64,000 nucleotides of DNA from Rhodoferax sp. Its GTDB lineage: Bacteria; Pseudomonadota; Gammaproteobacteria; Burkholderiales; Burkholderiaceae_C. This document shows positions 17,161 through 24,732 of the stretch, piece by piece. A program made the translations under genes and the position numbers. How positions within the stretch are numbered: position 1 is the stretch's first letter; each line of letters opens with the position of its first letter. Below the pieces are notes generated by a model, which was given only the letters and a program-made list of their open reading frames with translations, was not told the origin of the DNA and did no database searches. The stretch is from assembly GCF_030653815.1 (NCBI RefSeq), contig NZ_JAURYQ010000042.1, positions 62,001 to 126,000 on the forward strand. The letters are read 5' to 3'.

Positions 17161-17480
17161 TGTCCCTCATCATTCTTCCCGGTGCGCAAGACGACTTGCT
17201 TTCGCTGCAGGAATACATGTTGGACCATTGGGGCGAAGCGTCCTGGCTGAAAGCCGAAGATGAAATTTTCGCCAAATTGGCAAAAGTCGACACTGGTCTT
17301 TTCAACGGCACGCCAGTCCAGGTACTGGCTGCGGTTGGCATTGCGGACTATCAGAACGTCTACACATCGCATCACAAGCTTGTTTACCGACGGGTAGCCA
17401 ACGACACCTACGTGTATCTGGTCGCGGGGCATCGGCAGGACTTTCCGGCGCTTTTGATCAAGCGACTGCTGAAACTCTGA
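17160..17480 (+). CDS. RelE/ParE-superfamily toxin
   Basis: A 106-residue RelE/ParE fold protein (IILPGAQDDLLSLQEYMLDHWGE start, central NVYTSHHKLVYRRV, and YLVAGHRQDFPALLIKRLL end). The conserved H-R-Q-D-F near the C-terminus is characteristic of the ParE side of the family (gyrase poison), but RelE-type ribonuclease activity cannot be excluded. It is translationally coupled to its antitoxin and converges on the sugar transferase gene with 15 bases between stops. Confidence 0.88.
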   Translation: MSLIILPGAQDDLLSLQEYMLDHWGEASWLKAEDEIFAKLAKVDTGLFNGTPVQVLAAVGIADYQNVYTSHHKLVYRRVANDTYVYLVAGHRQDFPALLIKRLLKL

Positions 17481-17495
17481 CCCCCAACAGCGGAC

Positions 17496-18065
17496 TCAAT
17501 GCGACACCCCATCGCGCCGCAGCACCTTCACAAAGGTCAGCCACAAAATCCGAATATCAAACCATAGCGACTGGCGCTGCAGGTATTCCACATCAAGCTT
17601 CACCTTGTCCGGAATCGGCAACTCATCGCGCCCGTTCACCTGCGCCCAACCCGTCAGCCCCGGCACCAGTGCATGCACACCCTGCTGCGTGCGCAATTCA
17701 ATCAAATCGTGCTGGTTAAACAGGGCAGGGCGCGGCCCCACAAAACTCATGTCACCCACCAGGATGCTCCACAGTTGCGGCAACTCGTCCAGACTGCTTT
17801 TGCGCAAGAAAGAGCCAATGGGCGTGAGATGCGCCTTGGGGTCAGCCAACAGGTGCGTGGCCACGGCGGGTGTGCCGACCCGCATGCTGCGGAACTTGGG
17901 CATTTTGAAAATGGTGTTGTTGCGCCCCACTCGGTCAGACCAATACAGCGCGGGCCCTTTGGACGTCAACCGCACCAACGCCGCAACCACCAGCACAGGC
18001 ACCAGCAAAATACAGCCAGCCAAAACGGCCAGCATCAAGTCAAATAGTCTTTTCATTATTGTCAA
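17496..18065 (-). CDS. Initiating sugar-1-phosphate transferase (PglC/WcaJ C-terminal type), copy 1
   Basis: A 189-residue small-form polyprenyl-phosphate phosphoglycosyl transferase. A single N-terminal membrane segment (LMLAVLAGCILLVPVLVVAALV) is followed by the catalytic domain with KMPKFRSMR, the Asp-Glu dyad in SSLDELPQLW, FVGPRP and PGLTGWAQVNGRDE. Such enzymes load the first sugar phosphate onto undecaprenyl phosphate. It is nearly identical to the gene at 21917-22477 (about 20 differences over 186 residues by eye) and parental to the fragment at 19540-19662. Start could be Met1 or Met4. Confidence 0.9.
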   Translation of the reverse strand: MTIMKRLFDLMLAVLAGCILLVPVLVVAALVRLTSKGPALYWSDRVGRNNTIFKMPKFRSMRVGTPAVATHLLADPKAHLTPIGSFLRKSSLDELPQLWSILVGDMSFVGPRPALFNQHDLIELRTQQGVHALVPGLTGWAQVNGRDELPIPDKVKLDVEYLQRQSLWFDIRILWLTFVKVLRRDGVSH

Positions 18066-18167
18066 ATATCGTCATTGCAAGCCTCCCGGATCCGGCCCGA
18101 TACCGCACACGAATCTTGAACAAAGTTTTTGTCACTTTACCGTATTTGTTTCACAGACAACCCAAGC

Positions 18168-18195
18168 TTGGCATCAGCGTCACACGGTGTATTAA
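18168..18195 (+). promoter_or_regulatory. Candidate metK promoter
   Basis: TTGGCA (18168-18173), a 16-base spacer and TATTAA (18190-18195) upstream of metK. It would leave a leader of roughly 115 bases. The leader has a possible ATCGCC/GGCGAT stem, but I could not match it to any SAM or SAH riboswitch consensus. Confidence 0.45.
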
Positions 18196-18319
18196 AATCT
18201 TCGCATCGCCGAGTTACTGAACTACTTGCAGGGCGATTCATAAATTCTGCTAAAGCGTTCGCCGAAGCCTCCAAGCTCAAGCAGCGCGATGTTTGAACTG
18301 CTTATTGGAACTTTAAATC

Positions 18320-19504
18320 ATGGCGAACGATTTCCTCTTTACTTCCGAGTCCGTATCAGAAGGCCACCCCGACAAGGTGGCTGACCAGATTTCTGACGCA
18401 ATTCTCGACGCAATCTTCCAGCAAGACCCCAAGTCCCGCGTTGCCGCCGAAACCTTGTGCAACACCGGGCTGGTGGTGCTGGCCGGTGAAATCACCACCA
18501 ATGCGCATGTGGACTACATCCAGGTGGCACGCGACACCCTCAAGCGCATTGGCTATGACAACACCGAGTACGGTATCGACTACAAAGGTTGCGCCGTGCT
18601 GGTGGCCTATGACAAACAAAGCAATGACATCGCCCAAGGCGTTGACCATGCCAGCGACGACCATCTGAACATCGGCGCCGGCGACCAGGGCCTGATGTTT
18701 GGTTATGCCTGCAACGAGACCACCGAACTCATGCCAGCCCCCATCTACTACGCACACCGGCTGGTGGAGCGCCAGGCACAGTTGCGCAAGAACGGTCACC
18801 TGCCTTTTTTGCGGCCAGACGCCAAAAGCCAGGTCACCATGCGCTACGTGGACGGCAAGCCGCACAGCATCGACACGGTGGTGCTGTCGAGCCAGCACAG
18901 CCCCGAGATGAGCAACGGCCTTACGATGAGGCCCGCCTTCATTGAGGCAGTGATCGAAGACATCATCAAACCCGTGTTGCCCAAAGAATGGCTGACCGCT
19001 GACACCAAGTATTTGATCAACCCGACCGGTCGCTTTGTGGTGGGTGGCCCGCAGGGCGATTGCGGTCTGACCGGGCGCAAGATCATTGTGGACACCTATG
19101 GCGGCGCTTGCCCGCACGGTGGCGGTGCATTCAGCGGCAAAGACCCCAGCAAGGTCGACCGCTCAGCCGCCTACGCCGCTCGCTATGTGGCTAAAAACAT
19201 TGTGGCAGCCGGTTTGGCCCGGCAATGCCAGATTCAGGTGGCCTACGCCATTGGCGTGGCCAAGCCCATGAACGTGACCGTGTACACCGAAGGCACTGGC
19301 GTGATCCCTGACGACAAGATCGCGGAACTGGTTCACGAGCATTTTGACCTGCGCCCCAAGGGCATTATCCAAATGTTAGACCTGTTGCGCCCGATCTATC
19401 AAAAGACCGCCGCTTATGGCCACTTTGGTCGTGAAGAGCCCGAGTTCACCTGGGAGCGCACGGACAAGGCGCAGGCATTGCGGATTGCTGCAGGGCTGAA
19501 GTAA
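18320..19504 (+). CDS. metK: S-adenosylmethionine synthetase
   Basis: A 394-residue methionine adenosyltransferase, of normal length. It makes S-adenosylmethionine from methionine and ATP. Signatures: [16 protein letters not shown] (residues 14-29, ATP/metal site), [12 protein letters not shown] (about 118-129), and the P-loop-like [19 protein letters not shown] (about 269-287). A GGAAC ribosome-binding site precedes the ATG. It is the only housekeeping gene between the two sugar transferase copies, so the polysaccharide locus has expanded around it. Confidence 0.98.
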   Translation: MANDFLFTSESVSEGHPDKVADQISDAILDAIFQQDPKSRVAAETLCNTGLVVLAGEITTNAHVDYIQVARDTLKRIGYDNTEYGIDYKGCAVLVAYDKQSNDIAQGVDHASDDHLNIGAGDQGLMFGYACNETTELMPAPIYYAHRLVERQAQLRKNGHLPFLRPDAKSQVTMRYVDGKPHSIDTVVLSSQHSPEMSNGLTMRPAFIEAVIEDIIKPVLPKEWLTADTKYLINPTGRFVVGGPQGDCGLTGRKIIVDTYGGACPHGGGAFSGKDPSKVDRSAAYAARYVAKNIVAAGLARQCQIQVAYAIGVAKPMNVTVYTEGTGVIPDDKIAELVHEHFDLRPKGIIQMLDLLRPIYQKTAAYGHFGREEPEFTWERTDKAQALRIAAGLK

Positions 19505-19539
19505 GTACGTTTCAAGCGTCCGTTAACTTGGTGGCTTGA

Positions 19540-19662
19540 TCAGTACGACACCCCATAGCGTCGCAGCACCTTGACAAAGGTGAGCTACAGGATGCGAATG
19601 TCAAACCATATGGACTGGCGCTGCACGTATTCCACATCCACCTTGACCTTGTTCGGAACAGG
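19540..19662 (-). pseudogene. 3' fragment of a third sugar transferase copy
   Basis: The reverse strand translates to a close copy of the last 40 residues of the enzyme at 17496-18065: NKVKVDVEYVQRQSIWFDIRIL, then a stop where the intact gene has Trp, then LTFVKVLRRYGVS. The match ends near 19662 where a transposase fragment begins. It is dead and marks an old duplication of the locus edge. Confidence 0.88.
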
Positions 19663-19671
19663 CCGGCAGCA

Positions 19672-19767
19672 GATGTGCTGCAGCGTTATAAAAGTCTGGC
19701 TGATATTGAGGTTGGCCTTCGGGTGCTAAAGTCCGATCTCGAAATTGGCTCGCTGCACCACTCCTGA
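19672..19767 (+). pseudogene. IS1634-type transposase fragment
   Basis: In-frame stretch RYKSLADIEVGLRVLKSDLE followed by IGSLHH and a stop. It matches in pattern the conserved near-C-terminal segment of IS1634/IS4-type DDE transposases (RYK-x-LADIE-x-x-FRVLKS-x-x-EI-x-P-x-Y/HH). About 31 residues remain, and nothing of the rest of the element is visible. It abuts the truncated sugar transferase, so transposition or element-mediated deletion probably cut that copy. Confidence 0.65.
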
Positions 19768-19793
19768 GAACTACCAGTATTTTTACGAAAAAT

Positions 19794-20336
19794 TTAGTAA
19801 CATTCAGCTTCCGACAGCAATTTACCTACTGCATCCTTAGACGAAACTAAAGGTTCATTCTGCAATGGCCATTTAATACCAATCGTCGGGTCATTCCAAT
19901 AAATGCAACGCTCATGCTCGGGCGAATAGTAATCAGTAGTTTTATATAAAAAATCTGCTGATGCACTCATCACTAAAAATCCGTGAGCAAAACCTGGAGG
20001 AATCCATAGTTGACGACGATTTTCTGACGATAACTCGACACCAAACCATTTGCCGAAATTCGGTGAAGATGGACGAATATCAACAGTCACATCAAATACA
20101 GCACCATCGATGACTTGGACCAGTTTACCTTGAGCATTTTGAATTTGATAATGTAGTCCACGCAAAACGCCTTGAACCGATCTACTGTGATTATCTTGAA
20201 CGAATCGAAAATCTGAATTAGTTATTTTCTGAAATTCCGATAAATTGAAACTTAATCCTACTTCATCTTGCGCTAGTTCAGGAGGTTCAAGAATGAGCAC
20301 CTCGGGAAATGAAGTTTGTATAACTTTATATTTCAT
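19794..20336 (-). CDS. rfbC: dTDP-4-dehydrorhamnose 3,5-epimerase
   Basis: A 180-residue RmlC-like cupin. Conserved features are DNHSRSVQGVLRGLHYQIQ (with the catalytic His region), KLVQVIDGAVFDVTVDIR, and the LWIPPGFAHGFLVMS signature. It epimerises C3 and C5 of dTDP-4-keto-6-deoxyglucose. The three other genes of L-rhamnose synthesis are not intact in the window; relics of rfbB and rfbA lie just upstream. It may serve as the 5-epimerase for the deoxysugar made by genes at 42-48 kb. AT-rich, last gene of the leftward locus; overlaps the GT2 gene by 4 bases. Confidence 0.93.
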   Translation of the reverse strand: MKYKVIQTSFPEVLILEPPELAQDEVGLSFNLSEFQKITNSDFRFVQDNHSRSVQGVLRGLHYQIQNAQGKLVQVIDGAVFDVTVDIRPSSPNFGKWFGVELSSENRRQLWIPPGFAHGFLVMSASADFLYKTTDYYSPEHERCIYWNDPTIGIKWPLQNEPLVSSKDAVGKLLSEAECY

Positions 20337-21010
20337 GCAACCCTCTGCTTCTTGATCGCATCATGATAACCAATTAAATTGGACTGATGCTGTCTGTAAT
20401 TAACCAAACTCTTAGATATTTCATAACGGCGCCACCCGCGTTCTGCATGTTCACAGATAAATTCATCATGTGCATCAACAAAAAATCCTTGTTGCATAGT
20501 TATTTTTTTTAAGTTTGTAAAAAATCTTTTTGTGATAGAAATTGCAAAGCCAGGATAGAATTTTTCTCGTAATATTTCTGAACCAAAAATATTATCTTTT
20601 ACGATATCATGATATCGTGAGCCGGTAAAATTCAAGGTCTCGTTAACTACTTCTGCCGAATGCACAACAAAATCAGCTTTGTGCACCATTATGGCTTCAA
20701 CAACTCGCACTAGCTTATCTGGCGACCATTCATCATCTTGATCGCAAAATGCAATAGCATCCCCACTACAAAAACCAGCAGCCTTTAGAAAATTCAATCC
20801 ATAGCCTAGTTTGGTTTCATTTTTATAAATACGCACTGGAAATGAAACGTTAGAAGCAAAGTTCTTGACAATTTCCAAAGTTTCATCAGTAGAACCATCA
20901 TCTACAACAATGACCTCATAAGGAAGCAATTTTTGACAGGCTAGACTTATTAATTGATCATTTAGATATTTCGAACCGTTAAATGTAGCAAGAGCAATTG
21001 AGATTTGCAT
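20333..21010 (-). CDS. Family 2 glycosyltransferase
   Basis: A 225-residue GT2 enzyme, short but complete: ISIALATFNGSKYLNDQLISL, VIVVDDGSTDETLEIV, AIAFCDQDDEWSPDKL (DQDD metal site typical of rhamnosyl/galactofuranosyl-type GT2). It overlaps rfbC by 4 bases, so a deoxyhexose transferase is a reasonable guess. AT-rich relative to flanking metK, in keeping with acquired O-antigen DNA. Confidence 0.86.
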   Translation of the reverse strand: MQISIALATFNGSKYLNDQLISLACQKLLPYEVIVVDDGSTDETLEIVKNFASNVSFPVRIYKNETKLGYGLNFLKAAGFCSGDAIAFCDQDDEWSPDKLVRVVEAIMVHKADFVVHSAEVVNETLNFTGSRYHDIVKDNIFGSEILREKFYPGFAISITKRFFTNLKKITMQQGFFVDAHDEFICEHAERGWRRYEISKSLVNYRQHQSNLIGYHDAIKKQRVA

Positions 21011-21036
21011 AAATTCTATTAAATATCAGCCATTAA

Positions 21037-21157
21037 TCAAATTGAGTAAATATTGACCATCCACTGTTTTGCACAGGGATTCGCCAACTTATGACACTGC
21101 TCAGTATCAATCCAACCTTGCCTGAAGACAATCTCTTCGGGGCAGGCACCATTAGCT
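21037..21157 (-). pseudogene. rfbA: rfbA (glucose-1-phosphate thymidylyltransferase) C-terminal relic
   Basis: The reverse strand reads ANGACPEEIVFRQGWIDTEQ followed by CHKLANPCAKQWMVNIYSI and a stop. This matches the C-terminal tail of RfbA/RmlA (CPEEIAWRQGWID...L-x-x-L-A-x-P-x-x-KNGYG-x-Y). Only about 40 residues survive, and they are fused directly behind the rfbB relic. Non-functional. Confidence 0.8.
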
Positions 21158-21334
21158 CGCTCTCCGCACGTTCTTCACCCACTCCTGGGTGTTTAGATAC
21201 CACTGCAGCGACTTGCAGATGTCAAGATTGATCGCCGGTTTACCGGAACCAGCGATCCAGTCGAACACGACATTTGCGTCAATGAAGCCGTTACCGTCTG
21301 TGACGAGAATTGGATTCAAAACCACCTTGATTTC
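21152..21334 (-). pseudogene. rfbB: rfbB (dTDP-glucose 4,6-dehydratase) relic with internal deletion
   Basis: One frame runs ILVTDGNGFIDANVVFDWIA, then GSGKPAINLD, then ICKSLQWYLNTQEWVKNV and a stop. The first 30 residues match the N-terminus of RfbB (ILVTGGAGFIGxNFVLDW...VxNLD) with the NAD-binding Gly residues mutated (G-to-D twice). The last 17 match its C-terminus (T-V-Q-W-Y-L-x-N-x-x-W-V). About 300 internal residues are missing. The rhamnose operon has therefore collapsed here, leaving rfbC. Confidence 0.82.
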
Positions 21335-21335
21335 T

Positions 21336-21917
21336 TTAACAATTTTTCAATGCAACCCCTGGCTGCAAAATGGATCCCGCAGTCACGGAAACACCATAAC
21401 CTAGAGAAGAGCCCGCTTGCATCCATGCGCCCCGACCCAGCACTGAGCCGCCAGCCATGCAAGCGTTCACCCCCAGATGCCCAAAATCCTCAACTTGCGC
21501 ATGGTGATCTACCACTGCACCACAGTTCACAATAGCCCCCACACCCAACTGGGCTTCGGTACCCACAATCGCTCCTGCCATCACAGCAGTCCCATGCCCG
21601 ACTAATGCACGAGGCGACAGAAAGGCCCTAGGGTGAATGACCGTAGCCAATTCGATGCCAACATTAACCATCTGCTTCATCAAAGCTTCACGCACAAAGT
21701 TATTGCCGATAGCCACGATGCCTTGATCGCAAACCTCTCGGTGCAATGGCATACTTTCAACAGCCCCAAGCAATGGATAACCCAATACGCGCTCACCAGC
21801 AGGCAGTGAGTCATCCAGAAAACCAATAACTTGAAATACTCCAGTCAATTCTGCAGCCTCAGCAACCGACCTGCCGTGGCCACCGGCCCCCAAGATCATT
21901 AGCCTGGTCTTGCCCAT
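21336..21917 (-). CDS. PglD/NeuD-family sugar O/N-acyltransferase
   Basis: A 193-residue left-handed beta-helix acyltransferase. The N-terminal Rossmann-like half begins with LMILGAGGHGRSVAEAAELT. The C-terminal hexapeptide-repeat half includes GAIVNCGAVVDHHAQVEDF with the catalytic His pair. It resembles PglD, which acetylates UDP-4-amino-sugar in di-N-acetylbacillosamine synthesis. It abuts the PglC-like gene (stop and start overlap by one base), the usual PglC-PglD pairing. The matching aminotransferase and dehydratase (PglE, PglF) are absent from the window. Confidence 0.86.
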   Translation of the reverse strand: MGKTRLMILGAGGHGRSVAEAAELTGVFQVIGFLDDSLPAGERVLGYPLLGAVESMPLHREVCDQGIVAIGNNFVREALMKQMVNVGIELATVIHPRAFLSPRALVGHGTAVMAGAIVGTEAQLGVGAIVNCGAVVDHHAQVEDFGHLGVNACMAGGSVLGRGAWMQAGSSLGYGVSVTAGSILQPGVALKNC

Positions 21918-22477
21918 CAGTGCGACACCCCGTCACGTTGAACCACCTTCAAGAGGGTCATCCACAAAATCTTGATATCAAACCAGAAGTTTTGGCGTAC
22001 TAAGTACTCCGCGTCCAGGTCCACCTTTTGGGGAATCGGCAGGTCATCCCGACCATTCACTTGTGCCCACCCGGTTAACCCTGGAACTAAGGCATGAACG
22101 CCTCTTTTCGTACGCAACTCAATCAAATCGTGTTGGTTAAACAGGGCAGGACGCGGCCCCACAAAACTCATGTCGCCCATCAAGATGCTCCATAACTGTG
22201 GCAGCTCGTCCAGGCTGCTCTTGCGCAAAAAGGAACCAATCGGTGTCAGGTGCGCCTTGGGGTCTGCCAGCAAGTGGGTAGCCACCGCAGGTGTGCCCAC
22301 CCGCATGCTGCGGAACTTGGGCATTTTGAAAATGGTGTTGTTGCGCCCCACCCGGTCAGACCAGTACAAGGCTGGACCTTTGGACGTCAAGCGCACCAAC
22401 GCCGCAACCGCCAGCACAGGCATCAGCAAGAAGCACCCAGCCAAAGCCGCCAGCATCAAATCAAATAGTCTTTTCAT
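21917..22477 (-). CDS. Initiating sugar-1-phosphate transferase (PglC type), copy 2
   Basis: A 186-residue phosphoglycosyl transferase with the same plan as the copy at 17496: one membrane segment, KMPKFRSMR, SSLDELPQLW, FVGPRP, PGLTGWAQVNGRDD. Most differences from copy 1 fall in the last 40 residues, which may affect sugar or partner specificity. The 5' flanks also share ATATCGTCAT, so duplication included upstream DNA. Its place next to the PglD-like gene and inside the main operon makes this the likelier initiating enzyme for the locus. Confidence 0.91.
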   Translation of the reverse strand: MKRLFDLMLAALAGCFLLMPVLAVAALVRLTSKGPALYWSDRVGRNNTIFKMPKFRSMRVGTPAVATHLLADPKAHLTPIGSFLRKSSLDELPQLWSILMGDMSFVGPRPALFNQHDLIELRTKRGVHALVPGLTGWAQVNGRDDLPIPQKVDLDAEYLVRQNFWFDIKILWMTLLKVVQRDGVSH

Positions 22478-22492
22478 TTCTGTCTGATATCG

Positions 22493-23479
22493 TCATCGCG
22501 CATTTCTGCCGTCATTGCGAGCGAAGCGCGGCAATCCATGACCCCCCATAGCCCGTATCAACCCCTCTTCAACCGAAACCGGCGGCACCCATCCCAAAAG
22601 CTTACGCGCCTTATAAATATCAACCTGCAAATTCCCACAAAGCCTTTGCACTGCATCGCCCTTGCCCAGCAGCGTTGCCCCCGCTTGCATCGCCCACACC
22701 GGCACTGGCAGAAAACGTGCGGGCACCCCGGCTGCGTGCGCCATGCCACGCACCAGCTCGGTGGTGGACAGGTCTTGCCCATCACTCACTAAAAAAGTCT
22801 GGTTGGCCGCTTGGGGGTGGGTGATGCAGGTGATGATGAAATCCACCAAATTGCTAAGGGCCACCAAGCTGCGCTGGTTGTGCACCGCACCCAGCGGCAA
22901 GGGCCAGCCGCGCTGCACGGCGCGCATGAGGGCGGCAAAGTTGGCCTTCACACCGGGACCATACACCAGCGGCGGGCGGATTACGACCACCTCCATGCCG
23001 GTGTCCACAGCCAGCTGGCGTAGCCCCTGTTCGGCCTCATGCTTACTCTGTCCGTAGGCATCTTGCGGGTTGGGTGCATTGGATTCATTGAACGCTTGCC
23101 CGGGATGTGTGGACTCGCCATTCACCTTGACCGAGCTAATGAATACAAAGCGCTTTACCCCTGTGGCTGCAGCTTGGCGGGCAAGATTCAAGGTGCCTTC
23201 AACGTTGACGACACGAAACGCAGTCAGCGGATCGGCCTCGGTGTCGTGCATGACGTGGACCCGTGCGGCGCAATGCACCACAGCGGACACGCCCTCAAGC
23301 GCAATCGACCAGCCGGTAGAGGGTTCCAAGTCACCTGTCACGCGGGGTAGCACCTGCCCTGGCCACGGCTGCCCACCTTTACGCACAGCCACCGCCACCC
23401 GCTGCAACTCGTCGTCAGCCAGCAAGCGCTGGACGACTTCTTTACCAACAAAGCCTGTTCCACCGGTAACCAAAATCAC
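22493..23479 (-). CDS. NAD-dependent nucleotide-sugar epimerase/dehydratase
   Basis: A 328-residue extended SDR. The NAD site is ILVTGGTGFVGKEVVQRLL, with VHCAARVHVM, a SSVKVNGE segment and the catalytic YGQSKHEAE (Y-x-x-x-K). It resembles UDP-hexose 4-epimerases of the WbpV/WbpP type found beside initiating transferases, but the exact reaction is not certain. The last 17 residues (GGHGLPRFARNDGRNAR) are encoded by a 32-bp dispersed repeat and its flank, so the natural C-terminus has been replaced or extended. Confidence 0.85.
   Translation of the reverse strand: MILVTGGTGFVGKEVVQRLLADDELQRVAVAVRKGGQPWPGQVLPRVTGDLEPSTGWSIALEGVSAVVHCAARVHVMHDTEADPLTAFRVVNVEGTLNLARQAAATGVKRFVFISSVKVNGESTHPGQAFNESNAPNPQDAYGQSKHEAEQGLRQLAVDTGMEVVVIRPPLVYGPGVKANFAALMRAVQRGWPLPLGAVHNQRSLVALSNLVDFIITCITHPQAANQTFLVSDGQDLSTTELVRGMAHAAGVPARFLPVPVWAMQAGATLLGKGDAVQRLCGNLQVDIYKARKLLGWVPPVSVEEGLIRAMGGHGLPRFARNDGRNAR
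22511..22542. repeat. Dispersed 32-bp repeat, copy 1
   Basis: GTCATTGCGAGCGAAGCGCG followed by GCAATCCATGAC. It is present again in inverted orientation at 48389-48420 with one mismatch. It lies inside the 3' end of the epimerase gene. Similar GTCATTGCGAG...GCAATCCATGAC units are widespread dispersed repeats in bacterial genomes; their function is unknown. Confidence 0.85.
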
Positions 23480-24720
23480 GCCGTCTCCTTTGTTTTCTTA
23501 TAGATGTCTGCTGCTTCATGCAGCAGCTCTTCCAATCGGTCCATCAGCAGCCCGCGACCGAACTCTTTCTGTGCAAAAGCATGGCCATTCGCACCAAGCT
23601 GAAGCCGTCGATCAGCAGGCATGGCCGCCATCTGAAGTACCGCTGCGGCAAGCCCGCCCGAATCACCCGCTGCGCAAACCAGGCCAGCATTCGCCTCTGT
23701 GATGACCTTTGCACCCTCACCATCGAGCATTCCCAAAAGTGGGACACCCGCCATCAGGTAAGACTGCACCTTGCCTGGAATGGTCATGCTGAACACCGGG
23801 TCTTTTTTCAACGACACCAGCAGCGCATCCGCATGCGCATAAAAAGACGGCATGCGCTCCACGGGAAAACGACCCAATAACAGCACGTTACCCTGCAATC
23901 CACGGCGCGCCACCTCTTCTAGAAGCCAGCCAGACTTTCGCCCATCGCCCACAATCAGCCAACGGATGGCGGCGTTGTGCTTCAACGACTCGGCAGCGTC
24001 CAGAACAGCAGGTAAGTCCTGCGCCTCACCAATATTGCCAGCGAAAAGCACATTGAACACGCCATCCAGCACGGGTACCTCAGGCGCTGGCACCAAATCA
24101 GGCTGATTAAAAATCTCTTCCGCCCAGCTTGGGAAATAGCGAATCTTCTGGGCGTCTGAACAATACTTGGCAATGCTCGCCAGAAAGGCGTGCGATTGAC
24201 CCAGCACCAAGGTGCAGCGCTCATAAATGAACTTCACCAAATGCCCGATCCAGCCCAATACCCTTGGAGAGCGCACAACCCCAATTGCAGCCAACGTTTC
24301 CGGCCACAAGTCCAACGCCCAGAATACAACTGGCGTACCCTTGATCCGGCCAAGCAAGATAGCTGGCAGGCCCACCGTCACAGGTGATGGCTCAAAAACA
24401 AAGATGACATCCGCTTGTTGGCCCCGCAACCACCATGGCCCATGTAGGCAGGCCCCAAGAACAAAGCTCAGGTAATTCAAAAACAAGCGCACTGCACCTT
24501 GGCCCCGCGCCAACATGGGAACCCGCCACACCCGGGCTCCGCTGTATTGTTCAAATGCCTTGGGGTCCTGTCGGTACGCGTCAAACACACGCCCGGCCGG
24601 GTAATTGGGAATGCCCGTCAACACCGTCACACTGTGCCCACGCTGCATGAGCTCTTGCGTAAGATCATTGATTCGGAAGTTTTCGGGCCAGAAGTATTGA
24701 CTGACGATCAGAATTTTCAC
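23476..24720 (-). CDS. wbuB: WbuB-type glycosyltransferase (family 4)
   Basis: A 414-residue GT-B enzyme: KILIVSQYFWPENFRINDLT start with GIPNYPAGRVF, central VIFVFEPSPVTVGLPAI, and donor domain with FNVLFAGNIGEAQDLP and KVQSYLMAGVPLLGM. The pattern is that of WbuB, the putative L-FucNAc transferase encoded beside fnlA-C in Escherichia coli O26. Here too it follows the fnlC gene, 12 bases away. Overlaps the epimerase gene by 4 bases. L-FucNAc or L-FucNAm as donor is inferred from context. Confidence 0.87.
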   Translation of the reverse strand: MKILIVSQYFWPENFRINDLTQELMQRGHSVTVLTGIPNYPAGRVFDAYRQDPKAFEQYSGARVWRVPMLARGQGAVRLFLNYLSFVLGACLHGPWWLRGQQADVIFVFEPSPVTVGLPAILLGRIKGTPVVFWALDLWPETLAAIGVVRSPRVLGWIGHLVKFIYERCTLVLGQSHAFLASIAKYCSDAQKIRYFPSWAEEIFNQPDLVPAPEVPVLDGVFNVLFAGNIGEAQDLPAVLDAAESLKHNAAIRWLIVGDGRKSGWLLEEVARRGLQGNVLLLGRFPVERMPSFYAHADALLVSLKKDPVFSMTIPGKVQSYLMAGVPLLGMLDGEGAKVITEANAGLVCAAGDSGGLAAAVLQMAAMPADRRLQLGANGHAFAQKEFGRGLLMDRLEELLHEAADIYKKTKETA

Positions 24721-24732
24721 GCGTCTGTCGTC

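Noticed and set aside
18203-18319. SAM riboswitch in the metK leader
   Set aside because: A leader of over 100 bases and one possible stem are seen, but no SAM-I, SAM-II, SAH or SAM/SAH core could be matched. An Infernal search against Rfam would settle it.
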